Assembly (NCBI RefSeq): GCF_900187265.1
Contig: NZ_LT906450.1
Location: 1,913,444 to 1,977,443, forward strand
Source of the DNA: Rhodococcus rhodochrous
GTDB taxonomy: Bacteria > Actinomycetota > Actinomycetes > Mycobacteriales > Mycobacteriaceae
Direction: 5' to 3'
Length of the DNA: 64,000 nt
Every line of letters begins with the position of its first letter. The first letter of the stretch is position 1. Shown one piece after another: positions 49,909-61,968 of this stretch. The notes under the pieces are model-generated. The model saw only the letters and a program-made list of their open reading frames with translations. It had not been told where the DNA came from and ran no database searches. Position numbers and translations under genes: made by a program.

Positions 49909-51300
49909 ATGTCCGTGAAGAGCACCGTCGAGCAGCTGAGCCCGACGCGAGTCCGTATCAATGTTGAGGTGCCCTTCGAGGAGCTCCAGCCTGATTTCGA
50001 CCGCGCTTTCAAGGCCCTCGCCGGCCAGGTCCGCATCCCGGGCTTCCGCCCCGGTAAGGCTCCTCGCAAGATCCTCGAGGCTCGCGTCGGCCGCGGCGCC
50101 GTTCTGGACCAGGTCATCAACGAGGCCATCCAGAGCCGCTACAGCGAGGCCGTGACCGCGAACGACGTCAAGGTCATCAGCCAGCCCGAGATCGACGTCA
50201 CCAAGCTCGAGGACAACGTCGAGCTGGCGTTCACCGCCGAGGTCGACGTCCGTCCCGAGATCACCCTCCCCGATTTCTCCGAGATCGCCGTCACCGTCGA
50301 TCCCGTCGAGATCACCGACGAGGACATCGCCGAGCAGCTGCTGTCGCTGCGTCAGCGCTTCGGCACCCTGACGGGCGTCGAGCGTCCGGTGCAGGACGGC
50401 GACTTCGTCTCCATCGACCTGTCCGCGACGGTCGACGGCAACGAGGTTCCCGAGGCCGCCACCGAGGGCCTGTCGCACGAGGTCGGCTCCGGCCAGCTCA
50501 TCGACGGACTCGACGAGGCGATCATCGGCCTGTCCGCCGGCGAGTCGAAGGAGTTCACCTCCACGCTGGTCGCCGGCGAGTACGCCGGTAAGGAAGCCGT
50601 CGTCACCGTCAAGGTCAACACCGTCAAGCAGCGTGAGCTGCCCGAGGCCGACGACGAGTTCGCGCAGCTCGCGAGCGAGTTCGACACCATCGGCGAGCTC
50701 GAGGCCGACCTCCGCGAGCGCGTCCAGCGCGTCAAGCAGGTCGAGCAGGCCGGCCAGATCCGCGACAAGGTCCTCGAGGTTCTCCTCGAGACCGTCGAGA
50801 TCCCGGTCCCCGAGGCCGCCGTCCAGGCCGAGGTCGACAGCGCGCTGCACGACGCGATCCACGAGCTCGATCACGACGAGACCAAGCTGAACGAGCTGCT
50901 CGAGGCCCAGGGTACGAGCCGCGAGGAGTTCGACAAGGAAGCACGCGAGTCCGCCGAGCGTTCGGTGAAGACCCAGCTGCTCCTCGATGCGATCGCCGAG
51001 GCGGAGAACACCACGGTCGAGCAGCAGGAGCTGACCGAGCGCATCTTCTTCCAGGCGCAGCGCTACGGCATCCCGCCGGAGCAGTTCATCCAGCAGATCA
51101 GCCAGGCCAACCAGCTCGGTGCCGTCTTCGCCGACGTCCGCCGCGGCAAGGCACTCGGCACCGTCGTCGATCGCGCCAACGTGACCGACACCACGGGTGC
51201 GACCGTCGACACCGCCGAGCTGTTCGGCACCAAGAAGGACGACGACGCCGAGGGCGAGAACGCCGAGGCGGAGACCACCGAGGACTCGGCCTCCGAGTAG
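49909..51300 (+). CDS. tig: trigger factor (ribosome-associated chaperone)
   Basis: 463 aa. Docks at the ribosome exit tunnel and folds nascent chains. The ribosome-binding signature is GFRPGKAP (about residues 44-51). The PPIase domain follows ([18 protein letters not shown]... [18 protein letters not shown]), and the C-terminal chaperone helices end in an acidic tail ([19 protein letters not shown]). AGAAGGAG lies before the ATG. It begins the conserved tig-clpP1-clpP2-clpX order. Confidence 0.97.
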   Translation: MSVKSTVEQLSPTRVRINVEVPFEELQPDFDRAFKALAGQVRIPGFRPGKAPRKILEARVGRGAVLDQVINEAIQSRYSEAVTANDVKVISQPEIDVTKLEDNVELAFTAEVDVRPEITLPDFSEIAVTVDPVEITDEDIAEQLLSLRQRFGTLTGVERPVQDGDFVSIDLSATVDGNEVPEAATEGLSHEVGSGQLIDGLDEAIIGLSAGESKEFTSTLVAGEYAGKEAVVTVKVNTVKQRELPEADDEFAQLASEFDTIGELEADLRERVQRVKQVEQAGQIRDKVLEVLLETVEIPVPEAAVQAEVDSALHDAIHELDHDETKLNELLEAQGTSREEFDKEARESAERSVKTQLLLDAIAEAENTTVEQQELTERIFFQAQRYGIPPEQFIQQISQANQLGAVFADVRRGKALGTVVDRANVTDTTGATVDTAELFGTKKDDDAEGENAEAETTEDSASE

Positions 51301-51341
51301 TCGGACGACCCACGGAGATTCGAAACCCCAGGGGCACGAAT

Positions 51342-51357
51342 TTCCGCTTTCAGCGAA
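51342..51357 (+). promoter_or_regulatory. putative ClgR operator upstream of clpP1
   Basis: TTC-CGC-TTTCA-GCG-AA is a CGC-N5-GCG palindrome with flanking TTC/GAA, the shape of ClgR boxes in actinobacteria. It lies about 90-100 bases before the clpP1 GTG, a suitable place for an activator of a promoter near 51396 (TAGTGT). ClgR is known to activate clpP1P2 in mycobacteria. Confidence 0.5.
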
Positions 51358-51359
51358 GA

Positions 51360-51389
51360 GGGGCGGCACCGGGCATCCGGTGCCGCCCC
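51360..51389 (+). terminator. terminator of tig
   Basis: A perfect 13-bp stem GGGGCGGCACCGG/CCGGTGCCGCCCC with a GCAT loop (51360-51372 with 51377-51389), followed by GTTTCGTT, about 60 bases after the tig stop. Confidence 0.85.
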
Positions 51390-51442
51390 GTTTCGTTAGT
51401 GTCAGTGTCAGCAACCCACGATCGACGAGAAGGCAGGTACCC

Positions 51443-52069
51443 GTGACTCCTCAGAATCCGGCGACATCCATCGGTCCCGCGATGACCTCGGCCACCGCTG
51501 GGCTGAACCTCAGCGACTCGGTGTACGAACGCCTGCTCCGCGAGCGCATCATCTTCCTGGGCACCCAGGTCGACGACGACATCGCGAACAAGCTGTGCGC
51601 GCAGATCCTTCTGCTGTCGGCCGAGGACCCCACCCGCGACATCTCCCTGTACATCAACTCGCCGGGCGGTTCGGTCACCGCCGGTATGGCGATCTACGAC
51701 ACGATGAAGTTCGTCGAGTGCGATGTCGCGACCTTCGCGATGGGCCTCGCCGCCTCGATGGGTCAGTTCCTGCTCTCCGCCGGCACCAAGGGCAAGCGTT
51801 ACGCGCTCCCGCACGCGCGGATCATGATGCACCAGCCGTCCGCAGGCATCGGTGGTACGGCGAGCGACATCGCGATCATGGCGGAGCAGTTCGCACACAC
51901 CAAGCGCGAGATGGCCGAGCTCATCGCGGAGCACACGGGCCAGTCGGTGGAGCAGATCACCAAGGACTCCGACCGCGACCGCTGGTTCACGGCGCAGCAG
52001 GCGCTCGAATACGGCTTCGTCGACCACGTCGTCTCCCGGGCGCAGCAGGCCGGCGGCACCGCCAACTAG
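51443..52069 (+). CDS. clpP1: ATP-dependent Clp protease proteolytic subunit 1
   Basis: 208 aa from the GTG at 51443; an ATG at 51482 is possible and would still precede the conserved core. Serine protease: nucleophile Ser in [11 protein letters not shown], His in ARIMMHQPS, and a conserved [20 protein letters not shown]. It forms the mixed ClpP1P2 tetradecamer with the next gene product and is fed by ClpX and ClpC. It is followed by clpP2 after 46 bases. Confidence 0.96.
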   Translation: MTPQNPATSIGPAMTSATAGLNLSDSVYERLLRERIIFLGTQVDDDIANKLCAQILLLSAEDPTRDISLYINSPGGSVTAGMAIYDTMKFVECDVATFAMGLAASMGQFLLSAGTKGKRYALPHARIMMHQPSAGIGGTASDIAIMAEQFAHTKREMAELIAEHTGQSVEQITKDSDRDRWFTAQQALEYGFVDHVVSRAQQAGGTAN

Positions 52070-52115
52070 GTCCCGGCCCGATCTGCCCTTACCCCACCGA
52101 ATTCTTGGAGAAGCG

Positions 52116-52778
52116 ATGACCAACATGTTCGATCCGCGCCAGCTCGGCGGCGCCGCTCCTGCCTCGCCCGCGAACCGCTACATCCTCCCGTCGTTCATCG
52201 AGCACTCGAGCTACGGCGTCAAGGAATCCAACCCGTACAACAAGCTGTTCGAAGAGCGCATCATCTTCCTCGGCGTCCAGGTCGACGACGCGTCCGCCAA
52301 CGACGTGATGGCTCAGCTGCTGGTGCTCGAGTCGCTCGATCCCGACCGCGACATCACCATGTACATCAACTCGCCCGGTGGTTCGTTCACCTCGCTCATG
52401 GCGATCTACGACACCATGCAGTACGTCCGCGCCGACATCACCACGGTGTGCCTCGGTCAGGCAGCGTCCGCCGCGGCCGTCCTGCTCGCCGCCGGCACCC
52501 CCGGCAAGCGTCTGGCGCTGCCCAACGCCCGCGTGCTCATCCACCAGCCCGCGACGGGTGGCATCCAGGGTCAGGTCTCCGACCTCGAGATCCAGGCCGC
52601 CGAGATCGAGCGCATGCGTACCCTCATGGAGAACACGCTCTCGAAGCACACCGGCAAGGATCCCGAGCAGATCCGCAAGGACACCGATCGGGACAAGATC
52701 CTCACGGCGGAGCAGGCCGTCGAATACGGTCTGATCGACCGGGTTCTCGAGTACCGGAAGCTCTCGGCCCAGAAGTAG
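52116..52778 (+). CDS. clpP2: ATP-dependent Clp protease proteolytic subunit 2
   Basis: 220 aa with ATG at 52116 and TTGGAGAAGCG before it. Active-site residues are Ser in [14 protein letters not shown] and His in [31 protein letters not shown] is the substrate groove. The long N-terminus (about 35 residues) is typical of actinobacterial ClpP2. It pairs with ClpP1 in one heteromeric protease. Confidence 0.96.
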   Translation: MTNMFDPRQLGGAAPASPANRYILPSFIEHSSYGVKESNPYNKLFEERIIFLGVQVDDASANDVMAQLLVLESLDPDRDITMYINSPGGSFTSLMAIYDTMQYVRADITTVCLGQAASAAAVLLAAGTPGKRLALPNARVLIHQPATGGIQGQVSDLEIQAAEIERMRTLMENTLSKHTGKDPEQIRKDTDRDKILTAEQAVEYGLIDRVLEYRKLSAQK

Positions 52779-52787
52779 AACGTCGCA

Positions 52788-52824
52788 GGCGGTTCCGGGA
52801 GACACGGTGTCTTCCGGAGCCGCC
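52788..52824 (+). terminator. hairpin after clpP2
   Basis: An 18-bp-class stem with two G-U pairs, GGCGGTTCCGGGAGACAC against GTGTCTTCCGGAGCCGCC, almost without a loop, ten bases after the clpP2 stop. A promoter region for clpX must lie between here and 53008, but no box is clear enough to name. Confidence 0.7.
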
Positions 52825-53008
52825 GACGCCGGGACTGTGATCGTCGACACATGTTGTGCTGTACAAATATGACCGGAAACGCGCAGAACCGGTCGACCTG
52901 CGCGCCGACATCCGGGTACGGTCGATCAAAGGGCCCGCTCCCCGGGACCGCCCCGTGTGGTGGTTGCGGGACCGGTTGCACGCACACGAGGAAGTAGGGA
53001 CCTGACTG

Positions 53009-54286
<1,278 letters not shown>

Positions 54287-54308
54287 TCCGGAGAACCTCC
54301 AGGCATGC

Positions 54309-54344
54309 ACGAGCGCCTCGGCACGAAAGTGCCGAGGCGCTCGT
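54309..54344. terminator. strong hairpin between convergent clpX and SDR gene
   Basis: A perfect 16-bp stem (54309-54324 with 54329-54344) with a GAAA tetraloop, between clpX (+) and a dehydrogenase gene (-). Confidence 0.88.
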
Positions 54345-54376
54345 CGTCGTTCCGGTCGAATCCGGCCCTTGCTGAA

Positions 54377-55120
54377 TCAGCGTAGTTTGATGGTCCCGCC
54401 GTCGACCATGAGTGTCTGGCCCGTCATGTAGGACGCATCCTCACTGGCCAGGAAGACCGCAACACGGCCGATATCGGCCTGTGGGTCGCCGAACCGGTGC
54501 ATCGGGGTCTTCGCCAGTAGCGCCTCCTCGACGCCGGGGTTGGCCGCGATGTACGCCTCGACGCCCTCGGTCAGTGCCAGAGGCGAGATGACGTTGACAT
54601 TGATGTCCTCCGCGGCCCATTCGTTCGCCGCGACCCGGCTGATCGCCCTGATCGCTTCCTTGGCAGCGGCATACGAACTCTGCGTGGCGCTCCCGTCGAT
54701 CCCTGCCCCGGACGCGAAGTTGATCACGGACCCCTTGTTCGCGGCGAGTTGGGGGTGTGCTGCCTTCATCAACCGGAACGTCGGGTAGAAGCCCGTGCCG
54801 AACGACAGGTCGAGCATCTCCTGAGTGGTCTCGAGCAGTGGCGCCTGCCGGGACGCGTGCGCGTTGTTGACGAGCACGTCGAGCTTTCCGAAATGCTCGA
54901 CGGCGGACGCGACGATCGTCTCGGCGCTCGACTCGTCGGAGATGTCCGCGTACAGGAATTTCCCGGCTTCGCCGACCTCGGCTTCGAGGGCTTCACCCGC
55001 GGGCCGGTCGATGTCGACGAACAGGACGCGGGCACCCTCGTCCACGAATGCTCTGACGATGCCGCGCCCGATTCCTCCGGCGCCACCGGTGACGATCGCG
55101 ACCTTGTCTGCAAGCCTCAT
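54377..55120 (-). CDS. short-chain dehydrogenase/reductase
   Basis: 247 aa, ATG at 55118-55120 with GGGAG upstream. The NAD(P) site is [11 protein letters not shown] (TGxxxGxG), [10 protein letters not shown] is the NNAG-like motif with His in place of Gly, and the catalytic Ser and Tyr-Lys are in [11 protein letters not shown] and [10 protein letters not shown]. The C-terminus has [13 protein letters not shown]. It is the second gene of a minus-strand pair with the SDR at 55155. The substrate is probably a hydroxyacyl-CoA or hydroxysteroid, judged from context only. Confidence 0.88.
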   Translation of the reverse strand: MRLADKVAIVTGGAGGIGRGIVRAFVDEGARVLFVDIDRPAGEALEAEVGEAGKFLYADISDESSAETIVASAVEHFGKLDVLVNNAHASRQAPLLETTQEMLDLSFGTGFYPTFRLMKAAHPQLAANKGSVINFASGAGIDGSATQSSYAAAKEAIRAISRVAANEWAAEDINVNVISPLALTEGVEAYIAANPGVEEALLAKTPMHRFGDPQADIGRVAVFLASEDASYMTGQTLMVDGGTIKLR

Positions 55121-55154
55121 GGCGTGCTCCCTTCGTGGGTGTGGTGTCAAGCGA

Positions 55155-56075
55155 TCAGTCGACGGCCAGCGCGACCTTCTCGAGTTCCGCGATGCTGTAG
55201 GCGGCGTAGGTCTCGTACGGGCCGCGGCCGGTGAAGTACGACGAGAGCTGCTCGTCGAGTTCCTCGACCGTGAATGCCGAACCGGCTGCGTCGAAGCGGT
55301 TCTCGACGGTCGGCGCTGCCATGAGCGCGACCATCTTGCCGTACACCACGAACACCTGTCCGGTGATCTCCGAGGACGCCGGTGAGGCGAGGTAACGCAC
55401 GAGGGTGGCCACGCGCTCCGGCGCCAGGGGATCGAGTCCGGTCGTGGCGCCGGCCTCGCCGAAGGCCTCCGCGGTCATCGCGGTGCGTGCACGGGGGCAG
55501 ATCGCATTCGCGGTGACGCCGTAGCGCGCCAGGCCCTGCGCCGTGGACAGTGTCAGTGCCGTGATGCCTGCCTTCGCGGCGGAATAGTTCGGCTGTCCGG
55601 CGGAACCGAAGAGGAAGGCCTCCGACGAGGTGTTGACGACGCGGCCGTAGACCGGTCCACCCGCAGCCTTGCTCGCCTGACGCCAGTGCACCGCCGCCGC
55701 GTGGGAGGTGGCGGCGTGGCCCTTGAGATGGACCCGGATCACGTCGTCCCAGTCGGACTCGGTGAGGTTGAAGATCATCTTGTCGCGGATGATGCCCGCG
55801 TTGTTGACGAGGATGTCGAAGGACCCGAACGACTTGACGGATTCCTCGACGAGGCGTCCGCCGAGAGCCCAGTCGGACACGTCGCCGGTAACGGCGATGG
55901 CCTGGCCTCCCGACGCGACGATTTCCTCTGCCACCTCGTGCGCCGCGTCGCCCATGTCGTTGACGACGACGGCGGCACCTGCCTCGGCGAGGGCGAGGGC
56001 TTCGGCGCGGCCCAGGCCGGCCCCGGCGCCGGTCACGACCGCCGCGCGCCCGGCCAGACTTACGGATTCACCCAT
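55155..56075 (-). CDS. short-chain dehydrogenase with C-terminal extension (hydroxysteroid/hydroxyacyl-CoA type)
   Basis: 306 aa, ATG at 56073-56075 with AGGAG. Features are VVTGAGAGLGRAEALALAEA, VVVNDMGDAAHEV, DILVNNAGIIRDKMIFNLTE (the DKM motif of HSD17B4-like enzymes) and NYSAAKAGITALTL. The 50-residue C-terminal extension, DEQLSSYFTGRGPYETYAAY, occurs in the mycobacterial Rv3548c/Hsd4-like group involved in steroid side-chain breakdown. It is read divergently from the TetR gene, and an operator-like site covers its likely promoter. Confidence 0.88.
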   Translation of the reverse strand: MGESVSLAGRAAVVTGAGAGLGRAEALALAEAGAAVVVNDMGDAAHEVAEEIVASGGQAIAVTGDVSDWALGGRLVEESVKSFGSFDILVNNAGIIRDKMIFNLTESDWDDVIRVHLKGHAATSHAAAVHWRQASKAAGGPVYGRVVNTSSEAFLFGSAGQPNYSAAKAGITALTLSTAQGLARYGVTANAICPRARTAMTAEAFGEAGATTGLDPLAPERVATLVRYLASPASSEITGQVFVVYGKMVALMAAPTVENRFDAAGSAFTVEELDEQLSSYFTGRGPYETYAAYSIAELEKVALAVD

Positions 56076-56124
56076 GGAACGTCTCCTGTTCGATTGCGGC
56101 GGTTCGTCAGTGCACCGCGCCGGA

Positions 56125-56142
56125 ATTAGTATTCATTCTAGT
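56125..56142 (-). promoter_or_regulatory. operator-like site over the promoter of the SDR pair
   Basis: On the minus strand it reads ACTAGAATGAATACTAAT, with six of nine palindromic pairs matching. It contains TAGAAT, a good -10 box about 60 bases upstream of the SDR start. It matches the site at 56974-56991 in 14 of 18 positions, so it is a probable target of the adjacent TetR regulator. Confidence 0.55.
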
Positions 56143-56278
56143 CTCGGGTGGTGGTCGGTCCACCCACGGGACAGGTCCCACTGGCCGGGATCAGGCGGGA
56201 TACGAGACGTGCCCACCTGGAACGTTCGTCGCCGGCAGTGGTCGATGCGCCACCGGTCGTGAAGGGGAGGAACCGAGC

Positions 56279-56896
56279 ATGCCCAGACTTGCGGAGGCCC
56301 GGGACGCCGCAGAACCGAGTTCGGCGGAACAGCATGCGCGATACGGCAGGATCATCGATGCTGCTGCGCACCTGGGCGCGATGAAGGATCTCGAGCGCGT
56401 CCGGATGCAGGAGGTCGCCGAACTCGCCGGTGTCGCCATCGGGACCCTCTACCGCTACTTTCCGTCCAAGACCCATCTGTTCGTCGCGGTCATGGTGGAT
56501 CAGATCGATCGGATGGGAATCCACCTCTCCAGGCGATCGCAGTCGTCCTCGTCGCCTGCCGACGTCGTATACGACGCGTTGCTGCAGGCCACCCGGGCGC
56601 TCGTGCGCACTCCGTTGCTGGCGAACGCGATGATCCAATCCGCCGCGTCGTCGAACGCCGCCACCATTCCCGACGTGGCGAAGATCGACCAGCACTTCGA
56701 CAGACTGCTCCTGGCCGCCGCGGGTATCGCGGAACCCACGGTGCGGGACGCGACCGTCGTGCGGTTGGTCGTGGCGCTGTGGTTCGGTCTCGTCCAGTCC
56801 GCGCTCAACGGGCGGATATCGATCCCCGAGGTCGAGTCCGATCTGCGCGTCGCGTGCGACCTTCTGCTGGTCGATCTGCCCGCCGGTACGCGCTGA
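56279..56896 (+). CDS. TetR-family transcriptional regulator
   Basis: 205 aa, ATG at 56279 with GGGAGG upstream. The N-terminal helix-turn-helix is about residues 40-72 (VRMQEVAELAGVAIGTLYRYFPSKTHLF), resembling KstR-type repressors of steroid catabolism. The C-terminal ligand-binding domain is helical (ATIPDVAKIDQHFDRLLLAA). It is flanked by the SDR pair (divergent) and the thiolase operon (downstream); similar sites at both suggest it represses both until an acyl-CoA ligand binds. Confidence 0.88.
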   Translation: MPRLAEARDAAEPSSAEQHARYGRIIDAAAHLGAMKDLERVRMQEVAELAGVAIGTLYRYFPSKTHLFVAVMVDQIDRMGIHLSRRSQSSSSPADVVYDALLQATRALVRTPLLANAMIQSAASSNAATIPDVAKIDQHFDRLLLAAAGIAEPTVRDATVVRLVVALWFGLVQSALNGRISIPEVESDLRVACDLLLVDLPAGTR

Positions 56897-56973
56897 CGGG
56901 CAATTCCCGAAGACCGCATTCCGCAAGGCCCGTCCCGCTCGGTGGGACCGTGCAGGAAACTGCGGTCACCGTC

Positions 56974-58178
<1,205 letters not shown>

Positions 58179-58209
58179 CGCCGGACACCTTCTACCCAAA
58201 GGACCCATC

Positions 58210-60399
58210 ATGACTCTGGGATTGAGCGACGAGGACCGCGAACTCCGCGACTCCGTGCGCGGCTGGGCGGCACGACACGCCACACCCGACGTGATCCGCA
58301 CGGCCGTCGAAGCGAAGACGGAAGCCCGCCCGACGTACTGGAGCTCGTTCGCCGAACTCGGCATGCTGGGATTGCACCTGCCCGAAGAGGTCGGAGGCGC
58401 CGGTTTCGGTCTGCTCGAAACAGCAATCGTCGCAGAGGAACTCGGACGGGCCATGGTGCCCGGCCCGTTCCTTCCGACCGTGATCGTGTCCGCGGTCCTC
58501 GACGAGGCCGGCCGTCGCAGCGAACTCGACGGGCTCGCGGACGGTTTGCTGTTCGGTGCGGTTGCCCTGCAGCCGGGGGACCTGCGCGTGGAGCGCGACG
58601 GCGATTCCGTCACGCTCTCGGGAACCTCCGGTGTCGCCCTCGGCGGCCAGGTCGCGGATGTGTTCCTGCTCGCGGCCGACGACGGTGGTGAGCGGGTCTT
58701 CGTCGTCGTGACCCGTGACCGGGTCGAGGTCACGAACCTGCCCAGCTACGACGTGATCCGCCGCAACGCCGAGATCACCGCGAGCGCCCTGACCTTGTCC
58801 GACGGGGACGTGCTGAGGTCGGACCCGCATCGGATCGTCGATATCGCCGCGACCTTGTTCGCCGCCGAAGCCGCCGGTCTCGCGGACTGGGCGACCACCA
58901 CCGCCGCGGACTATGCGCGGGTCCGCAAGCAGTTCGGCCGCGTCATCGGACAGTTCCAGGGTGTCAAGCACACCGTCGCCCGGATGCTCTGCCTCACCGA
59001 ACAGGCGCGGGTCGTGGCCTGGGACGCCGCGCGAGCGCGGCGCGAGGACGTGCCGGACGACGAGGCGTCGCTGGCCGTGGCGGTCGCCGCGTCCATCGCC
59101 CCCGAGGCCGCCTTCCAGGTCACCAAGAACTGCATCCAGGTGCTCGGCGGTATCGGCTACACCTGGGAGCACGACGCCCACCTGTACATGCGCCGCGCCC
59201 AGTCGCTCCGAATCCTGCTCGGCTCCACGGCGTCCTGGCGGCGCCGGGTCGCCCACCTCACGCTCGGCGGTGCCCGCCGCGTGCTGAGCGTCGATCTGCC
59301 GCCCGAGGCGGAACGGATCCGCGCCGACGTCCGTGCCGAACTCGAGCCGGCGAAGTCGCTGGAGAACGCAGCGCGGAAGGCGTATCTGGCGGAGAAGGGT
59401 TACACCGCTCCCCATCTGCCCGAACCGTGGGGCAAGGCCGCCGACGCCGTCACGCAACTCGTCGTCGCCGAGGAACTGCGCGCCGCCGAACTCGAACCGC
59501 ACGACATGATCATCGGCAACTGGGTGGTGCCGACCCTCATCGCGCACGGCAGTACCGAGCAGATCGAGCGATTCGTCCCGCAGTCGCTGCGCGGGGATCT
59601 CGTGTGGTGTCAGCTCTTCTCCGAACCCGGCGCCGGATCCGACCTCGCGGGCCTGTCCACCAAGGCCGTCAAGGTGGACGGCGGATGGAGGCTCGACGGG
59701 CAGAAGGTGTGGACGTCGATGGCACGGGTCGCGGATTGGGGCATCTGCCTCGCCCGCACCGACGCGGAAGCGCCCAAACACAAAGGCCTGTCCTACTTCC
59801 TGATCGACATCAGGAACACCGAGGGTCTCGACATCCGGCCGCTGCGAGAGATCACCGGCGAAGCCCTGTTCAACGAGGTGTTCCTCGACGGCGTGTTCGT
59901 GCCCGACGAGTGCCTCGTCGGCGAGCCCGGGGACGGATGGAAGCTCGCCCGTACCACCCTCGCGAACGAACGCGTCTCCCTCTCGCACGATTCGACTTTC
60001 GGTGCCGGCTGCGAGACTCTCATAGCGCTCGCGAACGGTATGCCCGGTGGGCCGGACGACGAACAACTCACCGTCCTCGGCAAGGTTCTCGGCGATGCCG
60101 CGTCCGGTGGCCTCATGGGTCTGCGTACCGCTCTACGGTCCCTGGCCGGCGCACAGCCGGGTGCCGAGTCCTCCGTCGCCAAGCTCCTCGGCGTCGAGCA
60201 CCTCCAGCAGGTCTGGGAGACCGCGATGGACTGGGCCGGTACTGCGTCGTTGCTCGACGACCAGGACCGAACTTCGGCGACCCACATGTTCCTCAACGTG
60301 CAGTGCATGTCCATCGCCGGTGGGACGACCAACGTCCAGCTGAACATCATCGGTGAGCGGCTTCTCGGCCTGCCCCGCGATCCCGAACCCGGAAAGTGA
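58210..60399 (+). CDS. tandem-domain acyl-CoA dehydrogenase (FadE34-like)
   Basis: 729 aa, ATG at 58210 with AAAGGA. Two acyl-CoA dehydrogenase units are fused in one chain: the first (about 1-365) has RKQFGRVIGQFQGVKH and QVLGGIGYTWEHDAHLYMRR; the second (about 370-729) has CQLFSEPGAGSDLAGLSTKA, KVWTSMARVADWGICLART and AGGTTNVQLNIIGERLLGLP. The length is close to M. tuberculosis FadE34 (Rv3573c), which dehydrogenates steroid side-chain CoA esters. Most bacterial acyl-CoA dehydrogenases have one unit. The thiolase ends 31 bases upstream; the MaoC gene starts at or just after its stop. Confidence 0.9.
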   Translation: MTLGLSDEDRELRDSVRGWAARHATPDVIRTAVEAKTEARPTYWSSFAELGMLGLHLPEEVGGAGFGLLETAIVAEELGRAMVPGPFLPTVIVSAVLDEAGRRSELDGLADGLLFGAVALQPGDLRVERDGDSVTLSGTSGVALGGQVADVFLLAADDGGERVFVVVTRDRVEVTNLPSYDVIRRNAEITASALTLSDGDVLRSDPHRIVDIAATLFAAEAAGLADWATTTAADYARVRKQFGRVIGQFQGVKHTVARMLCLTEQARVVAWDAARARREDVPDDEASLAVAVAASIAPEAAFQVTKNCIQVLGGIGYTWEHDAHLYMRRAQSLRILLGSTASWRRRVAHLTLGGARRVLSVDLPPEAERIRADVRAELEPAKSLENAARKAYLAEKGYTAPHLPEPWGKAADAVTQLVVAEELRAAELEPHDMIIGNWVVPTLIAHGSTEQIERFVPQSLRGDLVWCQLFSEPGAGSDLAGLSTKAVKVDGGWRLDGQKVWTSMARVADWGICLARTDAEAPKHKGLSYFLIDIRNTEGLDIRPLREITGEALFNEVFLDGVFVPDECLVGEPGDGWKLARTTLANERVSLSHDSTFGAGCETLIALANGMPGGPDDEQLTVLGKVLGDAASGGLMGLRTALRSLAGAQPGAESSVAKLLGVEHLQQVWETAMDWAGTASLLDDQDRTSATHMFLNVQCMSIAGGTTNVQLNIIGERLLGLPRDPEPGK

Positions 60400-60404
60400 C
60401 GCCC

Positions 60405-61274
60405 ATGCCCATCGATACCGATGTCGCGCTCTCCGCTGCGCCCACCGTCCGCGACGCCTCGTGGACCGAACGCGATGTGATCCTCTACCACCTCGGTCTG
60501 GGCGCGGGCGTCGACTCGCTCGATCCCGCCGAACTGCGGTGGGTGTACGAGAAGGACCTGCGGGTCCTGCCGACCTTCGCGATGGTCGCCGGTCAGGGCG
60601 TCTCTGCCGGTGCGGTGACACCGGCCGGACTGAGCTTGCCGGGAATCGACATCGACCTGCGCAGAATCCTGCACGGTGGTCAGTCCGTCACCGTGCACGC
60701 CCCGATCCCGGTCTCCGGCTCCGCGACCATCTCGTCGCGTATCGCCGACGTATGGGACAAGGGCAAGGCCGCGGTGATCGTGCTCGAGCAGTCCGCAGTG
60801 GACGCCGACGGAAACCCGTTGTGGACCAGTGCGATGCAGATCTGGGCGCGCGGTGAGGGCGGCTTCGGCGGAGACGCCGGGCCCGATGTGTCGAACGCAG
60901 TGCCGGAACGGGACGCCGACAAGACCCTGGTGTCACCTACGAGCACGCAACAGGCACTGGTGTACCGGCTCAGCGCAGACATGAACCCGCTGCACGCCGA
61001 CCCCGGGTTCGCGAAGGCGGCCGGCTTCGATCGGCCGATCCTGCACGGACTCGCCTCGTACGGTGTCGTGTGCAAGGCCGTCGTCGACGGTGTGCTCGAC
61101 GGAGACCCGACCCGGGTCCGGTCGTTCTCGGTCCGCTTCGCCGGCACGCTGTACCCCGGGGAGACGATCGAGACGGCAGTCTGGCGCGACGACGACACCC
61201 TCACCCTGCTCGCCACCTGTCCCGAGCGCGACGGGCAACCGGTGCTCACCCACGCCACGATGGAGATTCGATGA
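60405..61274 (+). CDS. MaoC-family enoyl-CoA hydratase (double hotdog)
   Basis: 289 aa from the ATG at 60405; a GTG at 60396, overlapping the previous stop (GTGA), is an equally possible start. An N-terminal hotdog without active-site residues is followed by a C-terminal hydratase with YRLSADMNPLHADPGFAKAA and LHGLASYG, the hydratase-2 motif with Asp about 191 and His about 196. It hydrates trans-2-enoyl-CoA, taking the product of the preceding dehydrogenase. The stop overlaps the next gene's start (ATGA). Confidence 0.9.
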   Translation: MPIDTDVALSAAPTVRDASWTERDVILYHLGLGAGVDSLDPAELRWVYEKDLRVLPTFAMVAGQGVSAGAVTPAGLSLPGIDIDLRRILHGGQSVTVHAPIPVSGSATISSRIADVWDKGKAAVIVLEQSAVDADGNPLWTSAMQIWARGEGGFGGDAGPDVSNAVPERDADKTLVSPTSTQQALVYRLSADMNPLHADPGFAKAAGFDRPILHGLASYGVVCKAVVDGVLDGDPTRVRSFSVRFAGTLYPGETIETAVWRDDDTLTLLATCPERDGQPVLTHATMEIR

Positions 61275-61927
61275 GAGTCGACCCGGACACCCACCCCGTC
61301 GTCGGACACGCGCCCGACGGCACGGTTCTGACCTCGGCACCGCAGGACACCGCCGTCGACCGCGCCACCGCCGCCGCGCGGCGCGTGGTGGACGCGTTGC
61401 TGCGCACCGACCGAGGCAACGCGAACCTCGAGCGGGTCGCCGAAGAACTCGACAATATCGCCGAGCACCTCGAGGAACACGCTCCCGAAGTGCAGGAGCG
61501 CTTGGTCGACATGTGGCACGGGGAGGGCGTCACCCGGCACGATCCGGTCACCGGGCCGGAGAACGCGCTCGCTCCGCCGCTGGTGCTCGCCGGTCGCGAG
61601 GACGGATCGGTGGAAGGCGTCGTCGAACTGACCTTCCCGTACCAGGGGCCGCCCGGGCACGTGCACGGCGGAGTGTCCGCCCTGCTGCTCGACCACACGC
61701 TGGGTGTGGCGAACGCCTGGGCCGGGCGCAGCGGCGCCACCGCACAGCTCAACGTGCGGTACCACCGGCCGACCCCGCTGTTCGAGCCGCTGACGATCAC
61801 CGGTCGTCTGATCGAGCAGGACGGTCGCAAGATCAACACGGTCGGCGAGATCAGGACCGCGGACGGCACGGTGTGCGTGTCCGTCGAGGCGCTGTTCATC
61901 GACAGGACGGTTCCCCGTCCGCGCTGA
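61271..61927 (+). CDS. PaaI-family hotdog thioesterase
   Basis: 218 aa. The N-terminal half is a helical stretch (VVDALLRTDRGNANLERVAEEL). The C-terminal half is a hotdog domain with PPGHVHGGVSALLLDHTLG, where HGG and Asp form the PaaI-type active site, and ATAQLNVRYHRPTPL. It probably hydrolyses an acyl-CoA to recycle CoA or release a product. The start overlaps the MaoC stop, so translation is coupled. Confidence 0.86.
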   Translation: MRVDPDTHPVVGHAPDGTVLTSAPQDTAVDRATAAARRVVDALLRTDRGNANLERVAEELDNIAEHLEEHAPEVQERLVDMWHGEGVTRHDPVTGPENALAPPLVLAGREDGSVEGVVELTFPYQGPPGHVHGGVSALLLDHTLGVANAWAGRSGATAQLNVRYHRPTPLFEPLTITGRLIEQDGRKINTVGEIRTADGTVCVSVEALFIDRTVPRPR

Positions 61928-61968
61928 CGGCCTGCACCGCACACGCCGTCGTATCGGAAAGGAACGGC

